25,364 nt of DNA from Spirochaetales bacterium (GTDB lineage Bacteria; Spirochaetota; Spirochaetia; SZUA-6; DRHE01), in contig JAFGFV010000064.1 of assembly GCA_016930895.1 (NCBI GenBank), positions 1 to 25,364 of the forward strand, in the 5' to 3' direction. Positions 1 through 7,987 of the stretch are shown here, in pieces. Position numbers and translations under genes: made by a program. Numbering within the stretch: the first letter of the stretch is position 1; each line of letters opens with the position of its first letter. The notes beneath the pieces are model-generated. The model was given only the letters and a program-made list of their open reading frames with translations. It did not search any database and had not been told where the DNA came from.

Positions 1-1341
1 CCCCATGAGCTCCAGGCCCGTGGAGTTGGTGAGCTCCAGCCCCAGCAGGGGATGCTTGGCCTGAACGCCCTCGTTGTAGATCGACACGCGCTTGCCGGCA
101 ATCTCCTGGTTCAGGATCGGCAGCATGGCCGACTCCTGCCGGGGCAGCGTCACGGGCACCGCGATCCGGTACTCGAAGAAGCTCCCCGCCTCCCCCGCCT
201 GGGCCAGGGCGCTAACCCCCTGGCTGAGATCCATGGGCTCCTCGACCGCGTACGCCTCCGCCTCTTCGTAGATCTCGGAGCGGGCCATGGAAGGCGCCGG
301 GGCAGACTTCATACGGTCGCGCGCCTCGGGTGGGGCCGCCCCGGCGGCCATGCGCTCGCCACCGCTCAAGTCCTCGTCGTAGAGCTGAGGTCGCAGGGAG
401 GAGTACAGCTCCGGCTGCACCACCGGGCGCGGCACGTAGAGGGGCTGGTATAGGTCCATGATGAAGGAGATTGGCCGCCCCGAGACCAGGCGCAGCGACA
501 CCTCCCGCCAGTCCTCCTCGCTGGTGTTCTCGACGATCGCCCAGCCCTGCAGGAAGTGCCGATCCCCGTCGCCGAGCACCAGGCGATAGCTGGTCTTCCA
601 CACCGGGGTCTCCAGGAGGTACCCCACCTGCACCCGCCTGGCCCCCTCCCCGGAGAAACGCACCGCCACCCGCTTGCGGTCCGTGGAATGCCCCTGGGCC
701 AGCACGGCCAGGGCCTGGCGAAACTCGAGCTCCAGCGCCTGGTCCAGGAAACGAATCTCCTCCACCTCTGCCAGGGACACGCTGCGCAGGCCCCCCGGGG
801 TCAGCAGGTTCAGGTAGGTGACCGCGACCCCTTCCGGGTTCTGCCGCGACTCCACCCCCACGATCGTGCCCTGCAGCCGCTGAGGAGCAGACAGCTCGAC
901 CTCCTCGCCACGGGCCTGGGCCAGGATCCCGGCCAGGTCGGGGTTGGAGGTCAGGTCGATGGCAAAGCTCTTCAGGGTGCGGGTAATCGGGTCCCGCGAA
1001 GCGTAGTTGACCGCGGCCACCTGCCCCCCGTCAAAGTCCCGGGCGATGAGGCTCTTGAGCAGATCGTTCACGTCCCGGCTGCGGAAGGAGAGCTCCAGGC
1101 TCGAGTCTCCCTCCACCGTGCCCTCCCGCTGGAAATAGCCAACACCGCTGGAGAACAGCACGACCTTGGACAGGGGGATCTCGACCGCCGAGACCTCCGC
1201 AGCGGGCCCGGCGCCGGAAGCAGCGGAGCCGCCGCTCTCCGGGGAACCCTGGGCGAACAGGGCGGTTGGCCCGACCGGTCCCGCGAACAGGCCCAGCGTC
1301 AGCGCCGCCGCCCCGAGCAGCTTGATGGTTTTCATGATCAT
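1..1341 (-). CDS. Secreted DUF4139-domain protein (C-terminus cut off by window edge)
   Basis: The visible 447 residues begin with a Sec-type signal peptide (MIMKTIKLLG, then a hydrophobic stretch, with a likely cleavage near ALFA-QG). The segment around residues 40-90 (SKVVLFSSGVGYFQ, then DVNDLLKSL) and the later LQGWAIVENTSEEDW...SGRPISF block, near residues 262-290, are typical of DUF4139 proteins. These are exported or periplasmic beta-rich proteins of unknown biochemical role, related to the MuiA family. The gene runs off the left edge, so the end of the DUF4139 domain is unseen. Two in-frame ATGs (1341 and 1335) are possible. I took the outer one because the predicted transcription start lies only a few bases before it and no well-spaced ribosome site exists. 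It is divergent from the transaldolase-family gene. The family call is confident; the function is unknown. Confidence 0.85.
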   Translation of the reverse strand, partial: MIMKTIKLLGAAALTLGLFAGPVGPTALFAQGSPESGGSAASGAGPAAEVSAVEIPLSKVVLFSSGVGYFQREGTVEGDSSLELSFRSRDVNDLLKSLIARDFDGGQVAAVNYASRDPITRTLKSFAIDLTSNPDLAGILAQARGEEVELSAPQRLQGTIVGVESRQNPEGVAVTYLNLLTPGGLRSVSLAEVEEIRFLDQALELEFRQALAVLAQGHSTDRKRVAVRFSGEGARRVQVGYLLETPVWKTSYRLVLGDGDRHFLQGWAIVENTSEEDWREVSLRLVSGRPISFIMDLYQPLYVPRPVVQPELYSSLRPQLYDEDLSGGERMAAGAAPPEARDRMKSAPAPSMARSEIYEEAEAYAVEEPMDLSQGVSALAQAGEAGSFFEYRIAVPVTLPRQESAMLPILNQEIAGKRVSIYNEGVQAKHPLLGLELTNSTGLELMG

Positions 1342-1349
1342 AGTCTAGA

Positions 1350-1378
1350 ACACTATCCCCTGGCCCGGGCAAAATCAA
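1350..1378 (-). promoter_or_regulatory. Sigma-70-like promoter of the DUF4139 gene
   Basis: On the minus strand a TTGATT hexamer (1373-1378) is followed after 17 bases by TAGTGT (1350-1355). The transcription start would fall near 1343, almost on the ATG at 1341, so the mRNA would be leaderless or nearly so. Read by eye only. Confidence 0.45.
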
Positions 1379-1401
1379 GAAGCACCGGCCGGCGAGGGTC
1401 G

Positions 1402-1431
1402 TTGTTGCGCGCGCCTGTCCCGTGGTAGACT
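1402..1431 (+). promoter_or_regulatory. Sigma-70-like promoter of the transaldolase-family gene
   Basis: TTGTTG (1402-1407) is followed after 18 bases by TAGACT (1426-1431), preceded by TGG at the extended -10 position. The start of transcription would be near 1438, leaving a short leader with the ribosome site AAGGAGAG before the ATG at 1465. Confidence 0.45.
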
Positions 1432-1464
1432 GGTGCCTCGAGAACCCACCCAAGGAGAGACGCC

Positions 1465-2706
1465 ATGCCCGCCGACCGAGAACCCGTGTCCGCCCGCGTT
1501 CAGCATTTCGTGCTCGAGAACGCGGCTGAATTCCCGCCCGCTCGGAGCTTCGCCACGGATCCCTTCTGGCAGGGACTGCGGGCTGTGGGGACAGAGCTGT
1601 GGCTGGACACCGGTGACCTGGAGGCGGCCGCCTCCCTGTGGACCCGGGAGTTCACCGCCCTGACCACCAACAATACCCTGCTCAACAAGGAGATCCAGAA
1701 GGGATTGTACGATTCGGTGATCGAGGCCGCCGGACCGCTCCTCGACGACCTGGAGCTCGAAGAGCGGGTCATCGAGATCGCCTTCCTCCTGAATGCCCTG
1801 CACGGCCTCAAGCTGGTGGCCACCTTCGGCGCCCGGGTCAGCGTGGAGCTGCACACGGCGCTGTCCGGGGACGTCGAGCGCACTCTGGCCTATGCCAGGC
1901 GCTTCCACCTCATCAGCCCCAGAAGCTTCGTCATCAAGGTCCCTCTCACGGCCGCCGGGTTCCTGGCCACCCGCATCCTGCGCCTGGAGGGCATCCCGGT
2001 CAACTTCACCCTCGGCTTCAGCGCCCGGCACAACTACCTGGCCGCCGGCTTCGCCTTCCCGAGCTTCGTCAACGTCTTCCTGGGCCGCCTGAACGCCTAC
2101 GTGGCGGACAACGGGCTCGGCGACGGCCTCATGGTCGGAGAAAAGGCCACCCTGGCGAGCCAGCGGGCGGTCCGTCAGGTCTCGGAGTCGAGCGGGCGGG
2201 CCACGCGACAGATCGCTGCCAGCATGCGCAGCGGAGACCAGGTGCGGGACCTGGCCGGCGTGGACGTGATGACCATTCCCGTGGCGGCAGCCCGGGAAGC
2301 CCGCGGTTCTCTCTCGGGGCGCTGGGAATCGGCCCTGGACAAGGACTATCCGGTCCGGCTCGGCTCAGGAGTCACGACGGCCGAAACGCGCATCGGGGTG
2401 CTGTGGGAAGTGGGCGAGGCTGAGAAGGAGCTGGCCCGCAGCCTGGAGGCTTCCCCCCCCGACAGCCCGGAGGAGCTGGTGGAGCGGGCCCACGCAGTCG
2501 GCGCCGGCGACCTGTTTCCCCGCCTCGGCGCCAAGGACCGGGGAGCGATCGCGGCGCACGGCAAGATCCCCGAGCACAGTTACTGGGCCGACCGCATCGC
2601 CTCAGGAGAGCTCGCCGTCGACACCCTCCTGAACCTGGCCGGGCTGGCCTCGTTCACGGCAGATCAGAAGGCGCTGGACGACCGCGTGCGGGGGCTCATC
2701 GCCTGA
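1465..2706 (+). CDS. Transaldolase-family protein with a C-terminal extension
   Basis: The 413-residue protein matches the transaldolase (beta/alpha) barrel. LWLDTG (D48), TTNNTLLNKE (67-76), SVELH (E128) and FVIKVPLTAAG with the Schiff-base lysine K158 occur in the expected order and spacing. Transaldolases move a dihydroxyacetone unit between sugar phosphates in the non-oxidative pentose phosphate pathway; in this subfamily the true substrate is not certain. It is longer than classical transaldolase (about 316 residues). The last 100 or so residues, from SPEELVERAH onward, form an extra charged, probably helical region that I do not recognise as a named domain. An AAGGAGAG ribosome site before ATG 1465 supports the start. 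It is transcribed alone, divergent from the DUF4139 gene and followed by a hairpin. Confidence 0.85.
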   Translation: MPADREPVSARVQHFVLENAAEFPPARSFATDPFWQGLRAVGTELWLDTGDLEAAASLWTREFTALTTNNTLLNKEIQKGLYDSVIEAAGPLLDDLELEERVIEIAFLLNALHGLKLVATFGARVSVELHTALSGDVERTLAYARRFHLISPRSFVIKVPLTAAGFLATRILRLEGIPVNFTLGFSARHNYLAAGFAFPSFVNVFLGRLNAYVADNGLGDGLMVGEKATLASQRAVRQVSESSGRATRQIAASMRSGDQVRDLAGVDVMTIPVAAAREARGSLSGRWESALDKDYPVRLGSGVTTAETRIGVLWEVGEAEKELARSLEASPPDSPEELVERAHAVGAGDLFPRLGAKDRGAIAAHGKIPEHSYWADRIASGELAVDTLLNLAGLASFTADQKALDDRVRGLIA

Positions 2707-2725
2707 GAGGCCGCCTGCACAGGGA

Positions 2726-2747
2726 CCCGGCAGCCGCGGTTGCCGGG
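2726..2747 (+). terminator. Hairpin after the transaldolase-family gene
   Basis: CCCGGCA (2726-2732) pairs with TGCCGGG (2741-2747) around an 8-base centre that can pair further. It lies 20 bases past the transaldolase stop. No U-tract follows, and the right arm overlaps the -35 of the next promoter, so it may be a weak terminator or simply part of the promoter region. Confidence 0.3.
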
Positions 2748-2768
2748 CCGGTCTCCTTTCGGTAGAAT
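2740..2768 (+). promoter_or_regulatory. Sigma-70-like promoter of the molybdopterin oxidoreductase, leaderless arrangement
   Basis: TTGCCG (2740-2745), a 17-base spacer, then TAGAAT (2763-2768). Transcription should start near 2775, about 3 bases before the ATG at 2778. No Shine-Dalgarno sequence precedes that ATG. Confidence 0.55.
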
Positions 2769-2777
2769 GGCGGCTCC

Positions 2778-4991
2778 ATGGCGCGACGCGTGTACACCTT
2801 CTGCCGGATCTGCGAAGCCGCCTGCGGCCTGGAGATCGAGGTCGACGACAACCGCATCGTTCGAATCTCCCCCAACCGCCACCACCGGGTGACCCGCGGC
2901 TTCGCCTGCCCCAAGGGCCTGCGCTTCCACGAGCTGGAGCACTCTCCGGACCGCCTGCGGGCCCCCATGAAGCGCATCGCGGGTGCTTCCGCAGCTCCCG
3001 GCCGCCCCTCCGGCGGTTTCGAGGACATCAGTTGGAGCCAGGCCTTCCGAGAGATCGGCGCGAAGGTGCGGCAGCTCCGGCGCGACCACGGCCCGGACTC
3101 CATCGCCATGTACGCCGGCAACGGCGCCGGCTTCGGGTTGATGCCTCTGTTCTTCGCCCAGGGCTTTATCCAGGGGGTGGGCTCGAAGAACGTCTACTCC
3201 TCCGCCACCCAGGACTGCTCCAACAAGTTCGCCGTGGCGCAAGGAATGTACGGCTTTCCCATGACGCAGCCCCTGCCGGACTACGAGCACGCGGACTTCC
3301 TGATCCTGGTCGGGGCCAACCCGGTGGTCTCCAAGTTCTCGTTCCGGGGGGTCGCCGCCCCGGCGGCCAGGCTGAGAGCCGCCGCTGCCCGCGGCGCCCG
3401 GATCGTCAGCGTGAACCCCCGACGCACCGAGACCGCCCGCCTGGTCGGGGAGCAGGTCTTCATCCGCCCGGATACGGACGTGTTCTTTCTCCTGGCTTTT
3501 GCCCGTGAGCTCATACATACCGGCGGGGTCGATCGAGAGCGAGTAGACCGGCACATGCGGCGCTACGAGCAGTTCGCGGCCACGGTGGAGCCCTGGACCG
3601 CGGAGCGCCAGGCGGAGGTCACGGGAGTGTCCCCGGAGACCCTTCGCGAGCTGGTCCGCGCCTACCGGGAGGCGGACGGCGCGGCCCTGTACTGCTCGAC
3701 AGGAATCAATCACGGCCGCAACGCCGCCCTGGCCTTCTGGATCCTGGAGGCAATCAACGCGGTGTCCGGCAACCTGGACCGGCGCGGAGGCACCCTGGTG
3801 GGCCAGGGGCTCCTGGACTTTCCGAGTTTCGCGGTCAAGCACGGCTTCATGATGGGCGGGGCCCGCTCACGCATCGGCTCCTTCCGAGCAGTGGCGGACA
3901 GCCTGCCCGGGGGGATCCTGGCGGACGAGATCCTGACCCCGGGGGAAGGACAGGTCCGGGCCCTCTTCGTGGCCGCGGGCAACCCCGCACTGACCCTGCC
4001 GGACTCGAACAAGGTGCGATCCGCCCTCCAGCAGCTCGAGCTCCTGGTGTGCGTGGACCTGTTCCGCTCGGTAACCGGGAACTACGCCCACTACCTCCTG
4101 CCGGCGGCCAGCTTCCTGCAGCGGGCCGACGTGAACTACATCTTCCAGTCCTTGGTCGGGATCACCGACGTGCCCGTCCTGAACTACAGCGACCGGGTGC
4201 TCGAGCCCGCCGGGGAGGAGAAACAGGAGGGCTGGATCTACGCCGGCCTGGCCGCGGCGGCAGACCTGCCCTTCATGGGCTCCCACCTGCTCACCCGCCT
4301 GATCCGCGTGGGGCGGACTGTGTCGCGGCTGGGCCGGATCGGCCGCCTCCTGAGCGCGGCCCTGACCCTGACCCCGGAGCGGATCTTCGGCCTCCTGCTG
4401 CTGTTGTCCGGCAAGACCACCCTGAGGCGGATGCGCCGGCGCCCCCACGGACTCCTGCTGCCGCCCCACCAGCCGGGAAGCTTCCTCGGCCGGCGCCTGC
4501 ATACGCCGGACGGCAAGGTCGATTTGGCGCCGCCGGTCCTGCTGCGGGCGGCGCGGGGCCTGGAAGCCCACTACGGCGAGGAGCTGTCCCTGCGCGGGAA
4601 GATCAAGCTGGTGAGCAAGCGGGAGCTCCTGACCCACAACAGCTACTTTCAGAACGGCCCCTCGTTCGTCCGGGGCCGCCGCGGGCAGAACTACCTGTCG
4701 ATCAACCCGGAGGACGCTGCGCGGCTGGGCCTGGAGCAGGGCGGCACGGCGCTCGTGGCCACCAAGCGCGGCTCGATCCGCCTGACCGTGGAGATCACCG
4801 CGGACATGATGCCCGGGGCCGTGGCCGTACCCTTCGGCTGGGGTCAAGCCGACGCCGTCGGTCTCCGGGTGGCCCGCGCCGCCGGCGGCGCCAACGTCAA
4901 CCTCCTGACCCCATCCGGCCCGGAGCACGTGGACCGGGTATCCGGGATGGCCCACCTGACCGGCATCCCGGTGGAGGTCCGCCCGGCATAG
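2778..4991 (+). CDS. Molybdopterin-dependent oxidoreductase, cytoplasmic, DMSO-reductase superfamily
   Basis: The 737-residue catalytic subunit has an N-terminal [4Fe-4S] motif C9-x2-C12-x3-C16-x27-C44 followed by PKG. Molybdopterin-binding domains follow. The segment YSSATQDCSNKF puts C147 where the Mo-ligating Cys or Sec of formate dehydrogenase-type enzymes sits. The C-terminal dinucleotide-binding domain includes LLTHNSYFQN and GQNYLSINPEDAARLGLEQGG. There is no twin-arginine signal, so the enzyme is cytoplasmic. No iron-sulfur or membrane partner subunit and no cofactor genes lie nearby, so it probably works alone or with a soluble ferredoxin-like donor. A basic, leucine-rich stretch around residues 505-555 is an apparent insertion before the last domain. 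Substrate cannot be assigned: formate, polysulfide, arsenic and hydratase-like activities all occur in this superfamily. The start is fixed by the leaderless promoter just upstream. Confidence 0.88.
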   Translation: MARRVYTFCRICEAACGLEIEVDDNRIVRISPNRHHRVTRGFACPKGLRFHELEHSPDRLRAPMKRIAGASAAPGRPSGGFEDISWSQAFREIGAKVRQLRRDHGPDSIAMYAGNGAGFGLMPLFFAQGFIQGVGSKNVYSSATQDCSNKFAVAQGMYGFPMTQPLPDYEHADFLILVGANPVVSKFSFRGVAAPAARLRAAAARGARIVSVNPRRTETARLVGEQVFIRPDTDVFFLLAFARELIHTGGVDRERVDRHMRRYEQFAATVEPWTAERQAEVTGVSPETLRELVRAYREADGAALYCSTGINHGRNAALAFWILEAINAVSGNLDRRGGTLVGQGLLDFPSFAVKHGFMMGGARSRIGSFRAVADSLPGGILADEILTPGEGQVRALFVAAGNPALTLPDSNKVRSALQQLELLVCVDLFRSVTGNYAHYLLPAASFLQRADVNYIFQSLVGITDVPVLNYSDRVLEPAGEEKQEGWIYAGLAAAADLPFMGSHLLTRLIRVGRTVSRLGRIGRLLSAALTLTPERIFGLLLLLSGKTTLRRMRRRPHGLLLPPHQPGSFLGRRLHTPDGKVDLAPPVLLRAARGLEAHYGEELSLRGKIKLVSKRELLTHNSYFQNGPSFVRGRRGQNYLSINPEDAARLGLEQGGTALVATKRGSIRLTVEITADMMPGAVAVPFGWGQADAVGLRVARAAGGANVNLLTPSGPEHVDRVSGMAHLTGIPVEVRPA

Positions 4992-5031
4992 CGCCGTGCC
5001 TCGACACCTGCCTTGGACGCCCCGTCAAGCC

Positions 5032-6378
5032 TCAATCGGGCAGGGAAGCCAACAGCTCCGCCAGGGCCAGGTACCACTCCAGGAGGGTCCTGAAGCCGCG
5101 GGGCTTGTCCCGCCACAGGGGATCCAGGCCGATAGTGTCCACGTGGTCCAGGGACTCCAGAACCCCCATAAAGTTCCACACCCCCTTCTCGGGTACCCCG
5201 CCGCCGTAGGGCACGATCCGGTCGCGGGAGCCCAGGGTAGGGCCGTCCATCGAGCAGGTGTTCACCAGCCCGTCGTTCGGCCACCAGGAACGGTCGATCC
5301 GCACCCCGTGACCCTGCTCCGAGGCATAGGAGCCGAGAAAGCGCCCCAAAGCGGTCAGGTTGGGGTTCATGCCCCACCCCGGCACCTGAGTGCAGGAGAT
5401 CGGGTCCCGGAAGGTCTCCTGTGTGGCCCAGGACAGGTAGTACACCTCCTCCTGGGCGTGGACCCAGCGGTTGAGCTCTCGGGCCCCCTCCGGGGAGGCG
5501 TCCCACAGGCAGGTATCCTCCAGGTGGTCCCACACCGGGCTCTCCGCCACGGCCCGCCGATACTCGCGGTACGAGAGTCCCGGGCGGCGCTCGAGTCCCC
5601 ACTGGTCGAGGCGAAAGTCGTACACGACCTCCTCCGAGGTCCCAACGGCGGCGAGCAGGAAGCTCATCACCGTTTCCAGGGACGAGCCCTCCAAATCGAA
5701 GCGGACCGTGGCCGTGGTGCCGTCGTGGGGGGTGGAGATGGTAGTCACGCTCGCGACCCAGTTGTGGCCCCCCTCGAACAGGGGCGAGAGGTCGCCGGAC
5801 TCGCCGGGCGCGGCGCGTTCCTCCGGCGACCCCTCGGCCAGGAGCTGGACCAGCACCCGGGCGGTCTGTCCGCCCAGGCTGTGCCCCACCAGGTGCACCC
5901 GGCGGACCCGGCCCGTGTCCGGATCGCGGCTCCCCCACTCCGGGAAGAGCCCCGGATAGGTGCGCCCGTAGCGGGCGTGGCCGTGCCGCCGGGAGTGGGC
6001 CTCCCCGTAGTCGACCCGCCCCCCGGCCAAGCAGGCGTACAGCTCACACGCCCTGTCCCAGTTGCTCGAGACCGGACCCACTGCAGCGGTCAGTACCGCA
6101 TGGCCCCGCTCCACCAGCTCCTGCTGCAGGTCCACCCGGCCGCCCCAATAGCGGTATCCCCAAAGCGCCTCCCGCCCGAAGCCGTACGCCCCGTGGACCA
6201 GCACCAGGGGATGATCGTTCACCCGCGGCCCCGCGCCCACGGCACTCGGCTGGGGACCGGCAGTCGTCCTGGGTTGCGCGGGCGGGGAAGCGGCGCATGA
6301 GATCACGAGAGTCACGGCGGCGACAGAAGCGGCGCGAGCCAGGCGCCGCCAGGGCCGGACGCTGCCTGCACGGCTCAC
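5032..6378 (-). CDS. Family I.5-type lipase, predicted lipoprotein
   Basis: The 448-residue protein closely resembles Geobacillus and staphylococcal triacylglycerol lipases. Numbering from the GTG start, the catalytic triad is S167 (GHSLGG), D369 (NDGLVNT) and H412 (SLDHVDTIG). The family's characteristic zinc site is intact: D108 in SSNWDRACE, H128 and H134 in EAHSRRHGHARYG, and D258 in DFRLDQWGL. The N-terminus is basic, then hydrophobic, ending in the lipobox VISC with acylated C28, so it is probably tethered to a membrane surface instead of being released. The start GTG at 6378 has AAGGA six bases upstream. The earlier in-frame ATG at 6399 lies inside the predicted -10 box and is unlikely. 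It would hydrolyse esters or triglycerides outside the cytoplasm. The family is best known from thermophilic Firmicutes. Confidence 0.93.
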   Translation of the reverse strand: MSRAGSVRPWRRLARAASVAAVTLVISCAASPPAQPRTTAGPQPSAVGAGPRVNDHPLVLVHGAYGFGREALWGYRYWGGRVDLQQELVERGHAVLTAAVGPVSSNWDRACELYACLAGGRVDYGEAHSRRHGHARYGRTYPGLFPEWGSRDPDTGRVRRVHLVGHSLGGQTARVLVQLLAEGSPEERAAPGESGDLSPLFEGGHNWVASVTTISTPHDGTTATVRFDLEGSSLETVMSFLLAAVGTSEEVVYDFRLDQWGLERRPGLSYREYRRAVAESPVWDHLEDTCLWDASPEGARELNRWVHAQEEVYYLSWATQETFRDPISCTQVPGWGMNPNLTALGRFLGSYASEQGHGVRIDRSWWPNDGLVNTCSMDGPTLGSRDRIVPYGGGVPEKGVWNFMGVLESLDHVDTIGLDPLWRDKPRGFRTLLEWYLALAELLASLPD

Positions 6379-6398
6379 GAGGGTTCCTTTCCCTACCA

Positions 6399-6427
6399 TT
6401 GATACCGCATCTCACCCGATGCCGCAA
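6399..6427 (-). promoter_or_regulatory. Sigma-70-like promoter of the lipase gene
   Basis: Minus-strand TTGCGG (6422-6427), 17-base spacer, TATCAA (6399-6404). The expected transcription start near 6392 is downstream of ATG 6399, which is why GTG 6378 is preferred as the lipase start. Confidence 0.45.
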
Positions 6428-6429
6428 AC

Positions 6430-6445
6430 GCCCCCGCACGGGGGC
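6430..6445. other. GC-rich inverted repeat between divergent promoters
   Basis: GCCCCC-GCAC-GGGGGC forms a 6-bp stem with a 4-base loop. It sits between the lipase promoter and the rtcB promoter, so it could be an operator shared by both genes or only a structural element. No known regulator site is recognised. Confidence 0.3.
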
Positions 6446-6447
6446 CC

Positions 6448-6476
6448 TTGATTCCGGCCACCGCGGACCGTACCAT
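6448..6476 (+). promoter_or_regulatory. Sigma-70-like promoter of the rtcB-archease operon
   Basis: TTGATT (6448-6453), 17-base spacer, TACCAT (6471-6476). Transcription would begin near 6483. In enterobacteria rtcB is under sigma-54/RtcR control; no sigma-54 site was seen here. Confidence 0.45.
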
Positions 6477-6512
6477 TGAACATGGAACATGGAAGGGAAC
6501 CCGAAAAGAGCC

Positions 6513-7967
6513 ATGCTGCCCAAACAGCTGCGCAAGATCACCGACACTCTCTGGGAGATTCCTCGATCGTTCAAACCCGGGATGCTGGTTCCCGCCCGGA
6601 TCTACGCCTCCCGGTCCCTGCTGGAAGGCATGGACGAAGCCGTGTTCGAGCAGACCAGCAACGTAGCCACCCTCCCGGGGATCGTGGGCTACTCCTACTG
6701 CATGCCCGACGGGCACAGCGGTTACGGGTTCCCCATCGGTGGGCTGGCGGCCTTCGACACGGAAACCGGGATCATCTCGCCCGGCGGAATCGGCTTCGAC
6801 ATCAACTGCGGCATGCGGCTGGTGGCGACTTCCCTGAGCTTCGACGAGGTCCAGCCGCGCCTCACCGAGCTGGTGGACCGCCTGTTCGCCGCCGTCCCGG
6901 CGGGGGTCGGCCGCAAGGGGTTCCTCACCCTCAAGCCTTCGGAGCTGCGCACCCTGAGCGAACAGGGCATGCGCTGGTGCCTGAAGAAGGGCTACGCCCT
7001 GCCGGAAGACCTGGAGCGCACGGAGGAAGGCGGCTACGCCCCCGGGGCGGACGCCTCCAAGGTCAGCCAGCGGGCCGTGGAGCGCGGCCTCCAGCAGATC
7101 GGCACCCTGGGCTCCGGGAACCACTACCTGGAGATCCAGGTAGCCCGGGAAGAAAACCTCTTCGACCGACAGCTCGCCGCTGTCCTGGGAATCCGCATCC
7201 CGAACCAGGTCATGGTGATGTTCCACTGCGGCAGCCGGGGCTTCGGGCACCAGATCGCCTCGGACTACCTCAAGCTGTTTCTGCAGGTCACGCAGTCCAA
7301 GTACGGAATCCAGGTGCGGGATCGCGAGCTGGCCTGTGCGCCCTTCGGCTCCCCGGAAGGTCAGGACTACTTCAAGGCCATGAACTGCGCCATCAACATG
7401 TCCTTCGTGAACCGTCAGATGATCCTCCACCGGATCCGGGAGGTCTTCTCGGAAGTCTTTGGACGTGATCCGATGGAGCTGGGGATGCACCAGGTCTACG
7501 ACGTCACCCACAACACCGCACGAATCGAGCGCCACCAGGTCGACGGCTCCTGGCGGCGGCTGCTCGTGCACCGCAAAGGGGCCACCCGCGCCTTCCCCCC
7601 GGGCATGCCCGGACTGCCGGAGGTGTACCGGGAGAGCGGCCAGCCGGTAATCATCGGCGGGAGCATGGAGACCGGATCCTATCTGTTGGTGGGAGCCGAA
7701 GGCGGTCGGGAGGCCTTCTTCACCACCGCCCACGGCAGCGGACGCACCATGGGCCGCCGTCAGGCCAAGAAGCTGTTCCGGGGGCAGCAGCTCGCTGAAC
7801 AGATGCGGGAGCGGGGCATCTACGTCCGGAGCGCCTCGTACTCCGGCCTGGCGGAGGAGGCAGCGGCGGCCTACAAGAGCATCGACGAGGTGGCCGAAGC
7901 CACCGAGGCTGCAGGGCTGAGCCGCCGGGTGGCGCGCCTGGTGCCCGTGGGAAACGTCAAAGGGTAG
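6513..7967 (+). CDS. rtcB: RNA-splicing ligase RtcB
   Basis: The 484-residue GTP- and Mn-dependent RNA ligase joins 2',3'-cyclic phosphate (or 3'-phosphate) ends to 5'-OH ends during tRNA splicing and RNA repair. All active-site residues are present: D96 and C99 (GFDINCG), N203/H204/E207 (GSGNHYLE), H238 (MFHCGSRG), H333 (DVTHNTARIE) and the guanylylated H407 (AHGSGRTMGR). The N-terminal MPDGHSGYGFPIGG motif is intact. The start at ATG 6513 makes the N-terminus (MLPKQLRKITDTLWEIP) line up with homologues as I know them and gives residue numbers close to Pyrococcus RtcB. It has a GAAAAGAG purine tract upstream. An in-frame ATG at 6489 would add 8 residues. The archease gene follows after 20 bases. 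Confidence 0.96.
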   Translation: MLPKQLRKITDTLWEIPRSFKPGMLVPARIYASRSLLEGMDEAVFEQTSNVATLPGIVGYSYCMPDGHSGYGFPIGGLAAFDTETGIISPGGIGFDINCGMRLVATSLSFDEVQPRLTELVDRLFAAVPAGVGRKGFLTLKPSELRTLSEQGMRWCLKKGYALPEDLERTEEGGYAPGADASKVSQRAVERGLQQIGTLGSGNHYLEIQVAREENLFDRQLAAVLGIRIPNQVMVMFHCGSRGFGHQIASDYLKLFLQVTQSKYGIQVRDRELACAPFGSPEGQDYFKAMNCAINMSFVNRQMILHRIREVFSEVFGRDPMELGMHQVYDVTHNTARIERHQVDGSWRRLLVHRKGATRAFPPGMPGLPEVYRESGQPVIIGGSMETGSYLLVGAEGGREAFFTTAHGSGRTMGRRQAKKLFRGQQLAEQMRERGIYVRSASYSGLAEEAAAAYKSIDEVAEATEAAGLSRRVARLVPVGNVKG

Positions 7968-7987
7968 CCCGCCGGGGTCGGCCGCGC

